Of a stretch of 64,000 bases of DNA, positions 45,688 to 58,400 are shown one piece after another. The notes beneath the pieces were generated by a model. It was not told where the DNA came from. It ran no database searches and worked only from the letters and a program-made list of their open reading frames with translations. A program made the position numbers and the translations under genes. The DNA is from Pseudopyrenochaeta lycopersici (taxonomy: Eukaryota; Ascomycota; Dothideomycetes; Pleosporales; Pseudopyrenochaetaceae): assembly GCA_003313425.1 (NCBI GenBank), contig NHZP01000026.1, positions 62,001 to 126,000 on the forward strand, read 5' to 3'. Every line of letters begins with the position of its first letter. Positions within the stretch are counted from its first letter, which is position 1.

Positions 45688-47200
45688 CTATGCGGTCCTC
45701 GCCACAGGTTCCTTCTGCTCACCCATGTCGTGCTCAGTATAGTAGAAGTTCTCCTCCGGAACGCGTCCCCTCAAGAACTCAGGCTCTGAACCGCGTACGT
45801 AGATATCCTCAAAGAGAACCTTTGGCGTCGCATCCGGAGCCGCCATCTTCTCCGCCTCAGCGACCTCGGCGTCGACTTCGGCGCGAGCCTGCTTGTCGAT
45901 GTTCTTGAGCTCCTCCTCAGAGGTGACACCCCAGTCGAGAAGTTTTTGCTTGAGGCCGGCGATGGGATCTTGGGTACTACGCATGCGCTGGATTTCTTCA
46001 CGGGTCTGTGACAGGTGTTAGGAAGGGTCTAGGTACGACAATCGCACATGATTACTCACTCGGTAGGTAGTTCCTGGATCGGACATGGAGTGGCCTCCAT
46101 AGCGGTAGGTGACAAATTCATAGACGAGAGGGCCATTGCCAGCGGCTGCATACTCCTTGCCGTACTTGGTGGCGGCCTTGACAGCGAGGACGTCCATGCC
46201 GTTGATCTTCAGACCGGGAATGTATTGTCCACGCTTGTAGTAGTCGGTGATGGCGGAGGAGCGGTTGGCAGCGGTACCCATGCCGTACTTGTTGTCTAAG
46301 GATTGTCAGTCGAATGCTTGTGATGTTCAATTGCCAAACGTACTCTCGCAGGCGAAGATGATGGGCAGGTTCCACAGCTTCGCCATGTTGTATGCCTCAA
46401 AGACCTGGCCCTGATTGGAAGCACCGTCTCCGTACAAAGCAAGGGTGACATTCTTCTTGTTCTCGTACTGGCACGCAAAGGCAACACCAGCACCAACGGG
46501 GACCTGCGCACCGACGATACCGTTGCCTCCGTAAAATCCAGGGGCGAACATGTGCATAGATCCACCCTTTCCGTAGGCGATACCCTCTCTCCTTCCGAGC
46601 AATTCACCGATAATCGACTTGACGGAGGCTCCACGCATCAGAGCGAAGCCGTGGCAGCGGTAGGCGGTGATGAGATGGTCCTCGCGCTCGATAGCGTGTT
46701 CGATACCGACAGCGACGGCTTCCTGACCGGTCGACAGATGGCAGAAGCCACGGACTTTCTTCTCCTTGTAGAGCCTGTCGGCGGCCATCTCCATGCGTCT
46801 GTATTCATATATCAGATTCTGGGCGTTGCCATTGGCTATAGTAAAGCGGATAATTCGTACCGTACGGCAACCATGTCGTAGTACATCTTCTTCAGCTCCT
46901 TCTTGGTAACCTCGAGCGTGTACGACGGCGGGTCGAGCTCGTATGTCTCGAAGGCCTCATCGGAGAGGCGGATCTCGAAAGGCTTGTCATCCTCCTACAG
47001 ACAGTCAGTCATCCATTACAACCTCCGCCCTGATCAATTGGCGTCTCCTAAGCTCCTCTTACCTCCGGGACCTTCTCCGGATCGGTATGCGATGAAGCTG
47101 CATCCGTGGTCACGAACCGGTAGGCAGGTCGCGCAGCGGGAGCGAAAACATTGCGCCGGAAGGGCGACGCAATGCTCCTCCTAATTGTCCTGGACAGCAT
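45688..47200 (-). CDS. pda1: Pyruvate dehydrogenase E1 component alpha subunit, mitochondrial
   Basis: Exons 47200-47063, 46994-46861, 46798-46344, 46295-46060 and 46005-45688 encode 426 residues. With E1 beta it decarboxylates pyruvate using thiamine diphosphate and acetylates the E2 lipoyl group in the mitochondrial matrix. The N-terminus ([17 protein letters not shown]...) is an Arg/Ser-rich presequence. Then come [22 protein letters not shown], the [21 protein letters not shown] loop and the ThDP motif beginning GDGASNQGQ and ending in ENN, the latter built across intron 3. The regulatory phosphorylation loop [16 protein letters not shown] is conserved, implying PDH kinase control. All four introns have good donors (GTAAGA, GTACGA, GTACGT, GTGAGT) and maintain phase. 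Confidence 0.95.
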
Positions 47201-48198
47201 TGTTATACCGGGGGTTGGAGGACGAGAGAGGGCGAGGAGTTGAGGTGGAGAAGGCTTGAGAGAGACGTGAATCAAAAAGTCTCGGGAGCTTCGCCAGCTC
47301 TGGGGATCCGCTGCCAAGCCTCCTCATCCCAACAACAATCTTCAACAAACGTCGATACCGTCCGCAGCAGTGTCACTGCACTCTGTCCGCGAAAACACCC
47401 AGTATCTATCCTACGGCATTTATTCCAAACAGCGATTGGTTACACCGCCAGTTGCGCTTCCTTCTCACATCCTCAGCAAGCTGTCGATTAGGAATCAACT
47501 CCACCATCCCAACGCACTCACATCGCATCTAGAGCACTCGATCCTCAATAGCTACTGTATACCACGCCTTCATAATTGCCCGTTTTGCAGAACATTCAAT
47601 GTACGAGCATCGCCAGTAGCCTCTCGATGTCCTGTTCGGTATGGACCACGGGACTGTGCCGTCCATATCTCATCAACGCATTATTAGAAGAGCATTAAAA
47701 CAAAGGGCACATGACCTCCAAAAGTGCTCCGCCCGTAACGAAAAGGCCTTGTGCCTTGTTAACTAGAGATGTCCAGGCAAGTTACTGGCCTCGATGCCCA
47801 GCCCTTTTATCCATTATAAAGGAGATTGAATACAATAGGACAGTCGGGAAACTTGTGATAATTTTAGGGAAAGCGAGGCCAACCCAGACAGCTACAGCTA
47901 AAGCTGAAAAGGCGGGGCAGATTAGACAGTAATGGCTTTGAGGACCCTGGCTGATTAAAAGTACCTGCACTAGAGTAGATCTATTATATGATGGGATCTA
48001 GGATGCAGGGCTATGTAGCCAGGGCCCTTTCCACGAATAAAGTCGATTGGATAACGATTTGAAGTTGTATTTGCGATAATATGGACTGAGCTTTTTAACA
48101 ATGGAAGAGTGTCTTTTCCAAGCTAACACTATATTACACTTTGGTAACTCCGCAGGCTACTATTACAGGGCTGTATTCGACGTTTTGAATCTGTAGAT
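47201..48198. other. 1-kb intergenic region between tandem minus-strand genes
   Basis: It holds the PDH promoter and the ferrochelatase 3' flank. Around 47660-48060 the sequence is rather AT-rich with short degenerate open frames and might be an old repeat remnant, but I see no terminal repeats. Confidence 0.4.
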
Positions 48199-49517
<1,319 letters not shown>

Positions 49518-49952
49518 TGTGTGAAGAAATGGGCAGAAAACGAAGTCTACCAGACGGTCATGGGCGGAGAAGGACTGTAAAGGTCAGATGTCTTTTGGGA
49601 AATACTGTTCCCCGAGCCCACGGTGCAGGGAAAGCTTCGGCCAATGACGGCTATGTAGTTGAAAGTTGATGACGATCGGGCTAGAGATCGTGCGCTAGTC
49701 AGTCAAAGTAGCCGAACCGCCAAGACAGACACACGTGAAGGCGCGTTATGGCCAGGCGCGTCCACTGCTGCCTTACGCTTGTCCTGGCTGATGGGCGTTC
49801 GCATCTATGTTTATCTGCGGTTTCCTTCTGGCATTCTCACGCCACTACCACTACACAGCAGAAGATAGAGGGCCCCAAAACAGCCATTTGCTTGCATTGT
49901 AGAGTGAAGACCTTGATTGTACAAAACGGACGCGAACACCAGACTAAGCATC
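49518..49952. promoter_or_regulatory. Shared divergent promoter of ferrochelatase and Ku70 genes
   Basis: 435 bp between the start codons of the two divergent genes. CACACGTGAAG at about 49729-49739 contains an ACGTG core. No clear TATA box was recognised. Confidence 0.5.
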
Positions 49953-51983
49953 ATGGCCGAGGTGCAAGACAACCGACCGGGGGACGAAGAGGAGGAAGAG
50001 GAGGAGATAGATGATTCGGTATGTTGAACTCGTATATCTAAATTGAACGCTTCCACTTATCTTTCGTAGAGCTACAAGACAATTAAGGATGCCGTTCTCT
50101 TCGCAATCGACGTCAGTCCTAGCATGCTTGAGCAACCACCCAAATCAGAAGACAAGAAAGCAGATCGCGACTCGCCGACTTCTGCTGCGCTCAAGTGTGC
50201 CTACCAATTGATGCAGCAGCGCATTATCTCGAATCCAAATGACATGATGGGCATCCTCTTGTTTGGAACAGACAAGACGGATCTGAAAGATGGCGACAGC
50301 ACTTTTCAGCATTGCTATCTGCTTGCAGATCTAGACGTACCGTCTGCGGAGGACGTCAAGCGGCTTAGAGATCTGGTTGAAAACGAGGAGGAGGCAGAGC
50401 AGATACTGAGGCCTGCAAAGGATGGAGCAAGCATAGCGACGGTTCTTTTCTGTGCGAATCAGATCTTCACGACCAAAGCACCCAACTTCTCGTCGAGACG
50501 CCTGTTCTTAGTAACGGACAACGACTACCCAGTCAAGGCCAAAGCGGACAAAGACACGGCAGTCACTCGCGCGCGAGACCTGTATGACTTGGGATGCACA
50601 ATCGACCTGTTCCCAATATCACAACCAGATCATAGCTTCGACCGATCGCGTTTCTACGACGACCTCGTCTATCCTACATCTCCCTCAGACCCAGATGCTC
50701 CAATAGCTATACCCTCTACTACCAAAATAGCGAGAAGTGGCGAAGGCATTAGTCTGCTCAAACAACTCATTTCTTCAATCAACTCAAAAGCCACACCTCG
50801 CCGTGCACTCTTTACACTACCGCTTGAGCTCGGTCCTGATTTTCGCATAGGTGTGAAGGGGTACATCTTGATCAAGCGTCAGGAGCACGCCAAATCATGT
50901 TATGTTTGGGTCGGCGGTGAGAAGGCACAGATTGTGACTTCATCAACATCACACATGGCGGACGACACAGCGCGTGTTGTTGAAAAGACCGAGTTGAGGA
51001 AAGCATACAAGTTTGGAGGAGATGCCATAACGTTCACGCCCGAGGAGATCAGCCGGATACGACAGTGCTTTGGCGACCCTGTGATTCGCATCATTGGCTT
51101 CAAACCACTCTCATGTCTGCCAATCTGGGCGAACACAAATAAAGCTACTTTCATCTATCCCGCAGAAGCAGACTTTATCGGCTCAACACGCGTCTTCTCC
51201 GCGTTGCAGCAGAAGCTACTCAAGTCGAAGAAAATGGGTCTAGTATGGTTTATCGCGCGCCGCAATGCTTCGCCCACCCTTTGCGCTCTTATCCCCGCAG
51301 AAGAAAAGCTCAATGATGACGGCGACCAATCAATGCCGCCAGGGCTCTGGCTTGTTCCGCTGCCTTTTGCAGATGATATTCGCCAGTTCCCTGAGCAAGC
51401 TGAGAGCCCCCTCAGGACTACGGATGCGTTGACCGATAAGATGCGCCTTATCATTGAACAACTACAATTGCCTAAAGGCGTGTACGACCCGTCGAAGTAT
51501 CCAAATCCAGACCTTCAGTGGTTCTATCGCATCTTGCAAGCACTGGCACTCGAGGAGGAACTTCCTCTTCAGCCCGACGATAAGACAGTGCCCAAGTTCA
51601 AGCAAATCGACAAGCGTTGTGGAGAGTACATAGAGCAGTACGGCAAAGAATTTGAAGAAGCATTCGCGCAGCAACAGAATTCGACATTAGCACACCGTGG
51701 CAAGACAAGCACTGCGAAAAAGCGTATAGGCCCTGCTGATGCAGACGACAAACCAGCCAAACGCGTTAAGAAAGAACCGAAAGTTAAGGATGAGAATGGC
51801 GTTAGTAATGGCGAAGACTTGACAGATCAGCAAATGGCGGATCTCAATGATAAAGGGCAAATAAGTAAACAAACTGTCGCCGTGCTAAAGGACTTCTTGA
51901 GTCATAGAGGGCAAAGCACGAGTGGAAAGAAAGCAGACCTGTTGGAGAGGGTGCAGGAATATCTTGAGGGAAAAGGATTGTGA
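49953..51983 (+). CDS. ku70: Ku70, DNA double-strand break repair and telomere protein
   Basis: Exons 49953-50018 and 50070-51983 encode 659 residues. Ku70 pairs with Ku80 as a ring that threads onto DNA ends, starts non-homologous end joining and protects telomeres. The acidic N-terminus (DEEEEEEEIDD) is followed by the vWA-like domain starting SYKTIKDAVLFAIDVSPSM, with NDMMGILLFGTDKTD and RRLFLVTDNDYP. The central beta-barrel ring region (about residues 270-490) contains VKGYILIKRQ and VIRIIGFKPLSCLPIW. A Lys-rich linker with KKRIGP and KRVKKEPK leads to a C-terminal SAP domain (KQTVAVLKDFLSHRGQSTSGKKADLLERVQEYL), about residues 623-655. The intron has a GTATGT donor and TAG acceptor. Confidence 0.95.
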
Positions 51984-53105
51984 ACGATTGATGACAAAAA
52001 TGATTATGGGCGTTCATACATGCAAGCAGTGACGAGACAATTGTCGGAAGTTACCAATGGAAAAAGCGGTCGAACAAACTGAGTTTCATACATCTCGTGA
52101 GGCTGTGTGTATCAGAATCCTTTCAGCGTTTTGATTCAAGCACAAAGATACGCAACTATATTCCTTCTGCAAACAGCCTCTCTCTCTAAGCCTTCACGGT
52201 AGTTTCTTCGAGAGTTGCAGTTAATCTCGAACTCCCTGAACGTGTGCGTTCAGGCATACAACAAAACATCCTAGCTGATATGCGGTTCGTAAAGATTGAG
52301 GCGTGGGTGTTTGGGGTTGTTGGCCTTGAAGCAACTTGTTACTGTAGAAACCTATTGGCCTCAGGTAAGGACTTGAACTAATAGTTACGAATCATATAAT
52401 CAGCACGCAAACAGTTCATGTCAATTTCGCCACTCAAGATCATTGGCATGTCATGCTTTAGACTCCAAACGCTCAGGGACTTGATGCACTCCTATCATAT
52501 TAATTCTATGCTGTTGAGATTATGGTTTGCATACCGACATTACATTCTCAAACATGAATAATTTCACGAACACATTATCCTGTATCTGAGTCTTTTCCAC
52601 TACATGACGCGCGACTCAAACACTGTTATCAATGTGGCGAAAACCTCTCATACGCCGCAGCGTAGAGGCTACAATGAACCCATCCGAAAACGTAAACATC
52701 ACGGCTGGTATGAAGTAAACAATGTAAGGAATCTTGATGTCGTGCATTGGCAAGCCGTGGAAGTGTTGGAGCCTCTAATTGTGTCAATGTGGGAAGTGTT
52801 CAATGCCAACACGGCGGTGAGCCCAAGCACGTAGTAATATGAGTGTTTTGTCGCGGTATACGTGTCTAAAGCCGTTGACTTACTTGGCCTGGCTAGCGAG
52901 GATAGGTTGTTGTGGCACTGTTGTTGACGCCCGATTACCTTTGAGGGATAGTGAACTTTTGGTCTTGTTGTATGCATTTTGTCCGCGTTGTCGTTAGGTG
53001 TATCCTGTATGCTCTTAACGAGATGGCCGCGTCACGATCGCTGCTGGGTGGTTTGCTTGCCGTCTCCCATTGCTTCCTTGATTTTGTAAGCGATCATCCA
53101 AACCA
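51984..53105. other. Intergenic up to the transposon block
   Basis: 1.1 kb after Ku70. Short open frames only; no repeat or RNA gene was recognised. It ends with the TA dinucleotide at 53106-53107 that borders the foldback element. Confidence 0.5.
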
Positions 53106-53107
53106 TA

Positions 53108-53365
53108 CCGTGGTTTACCCCGTTATGCACAGGACGGCGTTATGCACGCATTTCCTCACCAAAATTCAGCAAAACTACCTACTTTTAAAGCGTAATATCT
53201 CTTTAATAAGTAGCTTAAATAAAAAACTCTTAATATATTTTTAATAGATATTATATAAAAGATTAATCTTATCTCTTTAGATTTTTAAAATTACTTAGAT
53301 ATACTTTTTTCTAAATTTTTCTTTAAAAATAGTAATTAGCTATAAAGATTTTAAATAGGCTAAAA
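53108..53365. repeat. Left arm of the foldback palindrome
   Basis: Its first 63 bp pair with 60566-60629, and the next roughly 195 bp pair with about 53555-53745. Mismatches are nearly all transitions. Inward from about 53365 the pairing continues but is eroded. Confidence 0.85.
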
Positions 53366-53745
53366 GTTTTAAAACTTAAAACTATTTTCTAATTTTAAAT
53401 AAAAATTTAAAAATAGCTAGTAATTCTTAAGTTATAGCTAAATATCTCTTTTTATACCTTTCTAAAATAGGTTTTCTAGAATAACTTAAGAACTAGATAA
53501 TTTTTAAGAAAAACTATTTTAGATTCTATTACTATATAAAATTCTAAAACCTTTAGCTTACTAGAAATCTTTATAGCTAATTACTATTTTTAGAGAAAAA
53601 TTAAAAAAAAAAGTATATCTAAGTAATTTTAAAAATCTAAAGAGATAAGATTAATCTTTTATAGAATATCTATAAAATATATATTAAGAGTTTTTTATTT
53701 AAGCTACTTATTAAAGAGATATTACGCTTTAAAAGCAGGTAGTTT

Positions 53746-53976
53746 TGTAACGTATGGCTTCAGGTAATAGTACTTGCTTCACACCACAGATAATAGTGAA
53801 GGGATGGTTCTGTATTGCTGTCACTCAGCTATGGGAGAGAATAATACTTGTCGTCCCCGCTCCGCGCAGCTAGCGCAGGTTTTAAGCAGGTCCGTCGCGG
53901 TGCGCGCTAGCCCCCGAAAAGGTCTAGCGCAACCATGCTGTAACACTAAGGTTCAAATTCACGATACTTTGTTACA
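53746..53976 (-). repeat. LTR (minus-strand 3' LTR)
   Basis: 231 bp, beginning TGTAAC and ending GTTACA. It is the copy with fewer changes: only two sites, both near the internal side, look mutated relative to the other copy. It contains a GC-rich core (about 53850-53940). Confidence 0.93.
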
Positions 53977-55430
53977 GAGCCTTCCCCTCTAGCTAGCGTC
54001 CTAACAGCATTAATAGCCTTAATAAAAACCTAAAACTATGCAGGAAAATAAGAAAAGAGTATCTATATGTGTATGTTTTGATCGCGCGTCCTAGACGCGT
54101 CCTATGCGCGTTATTGTTATATGTTGTAAGCGCCCTGTGTTTACGCTTCTGCCTCTAGTAAAGTTAAGGTAATTAAGACTTTTATTCTCTAGTAACGAGG
54201 TACAAACTTACTTTATAATAGCAGAGTTTTCTAGTGTTATTATAATATCGCGCTGCTCCTTTACCCTATTATAATAACACTATTAAATCGCATACGCAAC
54301 GCACATAACTCGCTTAACACTATAGTCTATTACCTAAATCTAAAGTATATTAAGAAGTTACACCTTTATAGTGCTAGGCCCTTCGTATAGGCTACAGCTA
54401 ATAAGCGTGCTAACTAAGACGCAGCAACTAAGACTTACCTGCGCTGCGCGTAGAGCATTACTAACTAGAAGAAGAACTGTAATAACCCTAAGTACTAGCG
54501 CTGTAACTATTATATCGCAGGCAACTATAGCGCCTATACTCCTGTAAGTCTTTAGTCTATAGCTTGCTTTAGGCGCGTTATTATTAATAAATACAAGTCC
54601 CTTATAAGCTTAATACCCGCTTAAACTGCTTATACGTTCTTCGCAATTAATATAATATAGTAGTTACTACTACTGCTACCTCTTAAACTAATACCGCGGT
54701 AATTATAACTAGCGTTAAGCTTACGCGCTGCTAGCACTAGTTTAATCTAGAGCTTGCTAGCTGCTGCTGCTACACCGCCTATACTAGCACACCTATAGGT
54801 GTTACTACCTAAGTGCTTACTACCTCGCCTTAGTTTCTAGGGCTAATCCTAGCTAAGCAGCGCAGGATTACAGCTGCCCTAAAGTAGCTTATAGCCTACG
54901 CAGCCTGCATAGTATACTAATACGTTGCTTATATTAGGAGCGCAGGCTAACATCTCTAAAGAGTGCTGTCCTAGATAATACTAATAATAGTAATAGTAGT
55001 AGTAATAATAAGAGTAGAGGTAGCAGGGGTAGAGGTTAAGATAATAAGGAGGAAGAATAGTAAGAGAATAGGGGAGGAGAGAATAACAGAGGAGCAGATA
55101 ATAGAGAGGGTAGTAGAGACAATAATAGAGGAGATAAGCAGGCTCCTACCTCGCGCTGTAGAGGCGCTGCAGCGCGTCGCAATGTAAGGGGCAGAGGTAG
55201 AAGCAGAGGCGGAGGTTAAGGCTGTGGTAGGGGTAAAGGTTAAGGCTTAGGTTAAGATAGGGCTAGAGATACTCTAAGCTACAAGAGGTTTAAGAGTTTC
55301 CTGTTAAGCCTTAGTAAGTAATAGTAGTACCTTAAGCGTAAGTAATGCTAAGGAGGAGATTAAGTCTAACGTAGGTAATAAGAGTAAGGTAGTTTTAGTA
55401 TTTTAGGGGTTTTCTTTTACTTCTTATAGA
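53977..55430 (+). pseudogene. Plus-strand coding-like remnant with Cys-rich and RG-rich stretches inside the retrotransposon
   Basis: This 1.4-kb interval lies between the last gypsy pol traces and the minus-strand 3' LTR. Read on the plus strand it shows a Cys-containing stretch at about 54440-54560 and, from about 54960 to 55280, a purine-rich run with repeated Arg/Gly, Asn/Ser and Glu codons broken by TAA/TAG, as expected if CAA and CAG were mutated. The compositional skew (purine-rich on plus) is opposite to the pol strand. It might be an extra antisense gene carried by the element, a captured host fragment or a separate insertion. No family is recognised. Confidence 0.35.
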
Positions 55431-58400
55431 TACTTATAAGCCTAAGGCTATAATAATAAATTCTACTTTCTTTCCTAGACTTACTTCTTTTTAGCGCTTT
55501 AATTGCGTAACTTATACTTTCTTTCTTTTCCTTAAGCGCGTAGCTCTTCCTTCTTATTTAAACTCTTAGACTAGGTTATCTATATTTTTAAAATCTAATA
55601 CTAGAGTCTAGGTATCCTAGGTCTTATTATAGCTTTTCTACCTTAGCTAGTACTATAGTTAGCCCTTCTTTATACGTTTACTTAGGATCTTTTTAACTTC
55701 CTAGACTTCTTCTCCTTTAGGAGTAATATTAGGTAGCTAGGTATTTTCCTCTTCTTCCTACTAGAATTTCTAGCGTTTAAGGAGTAAGATATAGAATATG
55801 TTATAAATATAGTAGTAAGGTAGTAGAATTAAGTAATATACCTGTATTCTAACTATTTCTTATACTCTAAAGGGTCTAATAAACTTACTAGATAGCTTTT
55901 TATTTAGTTAGTAGGTTAAGTTAATATACTTAGTACTAAGTAATATAAGATCTCCTTAGCAGAATACTTTATCCTTATACTTTTTATTATAATATTAGCT
56001 TTAATACTCTTATACTTTTTATAAGTATTTTATAAGCGCGGTCCTTACGCTGTATATACGCTTAACTCTGTCTATTATATTAGGTATCTCCCCCTCTAGC
56101 CTGCTGTTCTTAGGAGGTAAAGTAACTAGTAGGTGCTTACTATATATAGTATAGAAAGGAGTTAATTTTATTAACTTATAGACTAAATTATTATACGTAA
56201 ATTAAGCTGTACTTAAAAGCTTAACCTAGTTATCCTAAGCTGCTAATATAAAGACTTAAAGGTACTGTTTAAGCGTTTAATTCTAGTATTCTGTTTACCT
56301 ATCTGTCTGTAGATAGAAAGCTGTGCTCAGCTTACGCTTTACCTATAGTTAGTAGCAAATCTCTGCCTAAAAGTTAGAGGTAAAGACAGAGCCTCTATCT
56401 AATATAATACCTTTCTATACTCTAAACTTTAAAATTATATAGTTAAAGTAAGCTTTTATAAACTATTTTACGTCTTATATCTTTAAAGTAGGTATATAGA
56501 GCGCTATCTTTAAGAAGTAATTAATAATTATAAAGATTATATTAAACACGTAACCTAAACTATCCTTTGCTAGAGGTAACTTAGAAATAAAGTCTAGTAT
56601 AACTTCCTTAAATATATCTCTAAGAACTAGTAGAAGTGCTAGCTTTCTATATTAACTATACCTTAGAGCTTTACTCCTTTAGTAAATAGTATATATTCTT
56701 ACATACTCTTAAATATTATAACTAAGCGTTAGCTAATAGTATAGCCTTCTAATTAGCTTAAGCGTTCTACGTACGCTAAAGTAGCCTACTATGCGCGTGT
56801 TATAGTTCTAGAATAAAATCTCTTACCTAATAGCTAGTTCTTCTAGAATATATATTCTACTATTATATCTTAGAACTTTTCTTTTATTAAGACACTAAAT
56901 AGGCGCCCCTCTACTACTTTAAGTGTGTTCTACGCGCGTAGAGTCTATAATCTGCTACTAAGTAAAGGCGTCCCTTTACTATAGTTAGTATAGGGTCTCT
57001 ATCCACGTTTTAGACTTTACTGTCGCAGGTTCGCTACTAACTAATACTCTAGCTAGTAAGCGTAGCACGTATAGTATATATTCTATAGCGCTAGTAGTAG
57101 GGACCTTTATAGTTCTATAAACTATAGCAACGTACGTTTTATACGCGCCTACTAAGCTAAGCCTAGTTGTAGATCTTCTTACTCTACTATACTTTACTCT
57201 TACTAGTAGTTTATTCTGTAAAGTAAGTAATAACTAGGTTAGTAATAGGTTCTCTTATATGTAATCTACTCTTTATAAAGGGCTATCTATAAGGTTTATT
57301 TTCCCTAGGTAGTGCTTTACCTTAAAATTAAAAGCTTCTAGATAGATCGCCTAACGTGCTTAATATAGGTTTAACTTCTATACTGCGCGTATAGAGCGCA
57401 GGTTATTATAGTTACTTAGGACCTGTATAGTGTGCTGCGTACCTTAAAGGTAATACTGCTACTGCTTAAAGCTATATATAATTACTAAGAGCTCTAAATT
57501 ATATATTTTATAATTTAGCTTAGCACTCTAAAGCTTCCTTAACATAAAGGTAATTAGATGCTATTTTTTATCTTTAAATAACTATAATAGAATACCTAAG
57601 ATAGCGAAAGTAGATATATCTATCTCTACGCGTATCGCGAGAGTAGAGTTAAAATAGCGCAGGATTAGCGCACTTAAAAAGCGCTCTTTAAGCTTCTTAA
57701 ATAACGCATTTACTGTATTATTCTAATAAAAATCCTAATTACTCTTAAGTAAATTAGTAAGAGAAGCTATTTCGCGGGCGTATCTCTTAATAAAATGTTA
57801 ATAAAAGTTAGTAAACCTAAGAAAAGACTAGAGTTCCTTAATATTTATAGGCTGTAGCTATTAAGTAATAGTCTTAACACGCGCTAGATCTGCGCAGATT
57901 CTACGCGTTATAATAATAAACTTAAGGAAGTAGACCTTACTTAATATAAAGGTATACTTTTTAAGGTTAGTAAAGAGCTTTACCTTTTATAAGGCTTTAA
58001 GTATAGAGCGTACTACGCGCTAGTATATTATAATATCCTTACTATAGGTATAGATAAGTATATTATTAAGGTAAACTACGTAAATATAGTCTAAATATTT
58101 GCTAAGCGCCTTATTAATATAGGCTTAAAAGCTTGCTAGAGCGTTAGTTAGCCTAAATAGTATAACTAAGTACTTAAAGTAGCTATATTAAGTTTAAAAG
58201 GTAGTTTTCTACTTATCTCCTAATTAAATTCTTAGGTAGTAGTACGTATTACAGAGATCTAGGGTAGTATAATAATATACGCCTAATAAGCAATCTAGTA
58301 TCTCTCTAATTAATAGAAGTAGGTAATAATCTTTAATTATAACAGCGTTTAATCCTTAATAGTTAACATAGAGGCGAAGCTTTCTATCCTTCTTAAGGAT

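Noticed and set aside
47660..48060. Old transposon remnant
   Set aside because: Composition is slightly AT-rich but no terminal repeats, duplications or protein traces were found.
53774..53992. 72-codon frame, with a near copy at 60358-60597
   Set aside because: Both lie in the two LTRs and are repeats of the same non-coding sequence, not a gene family.
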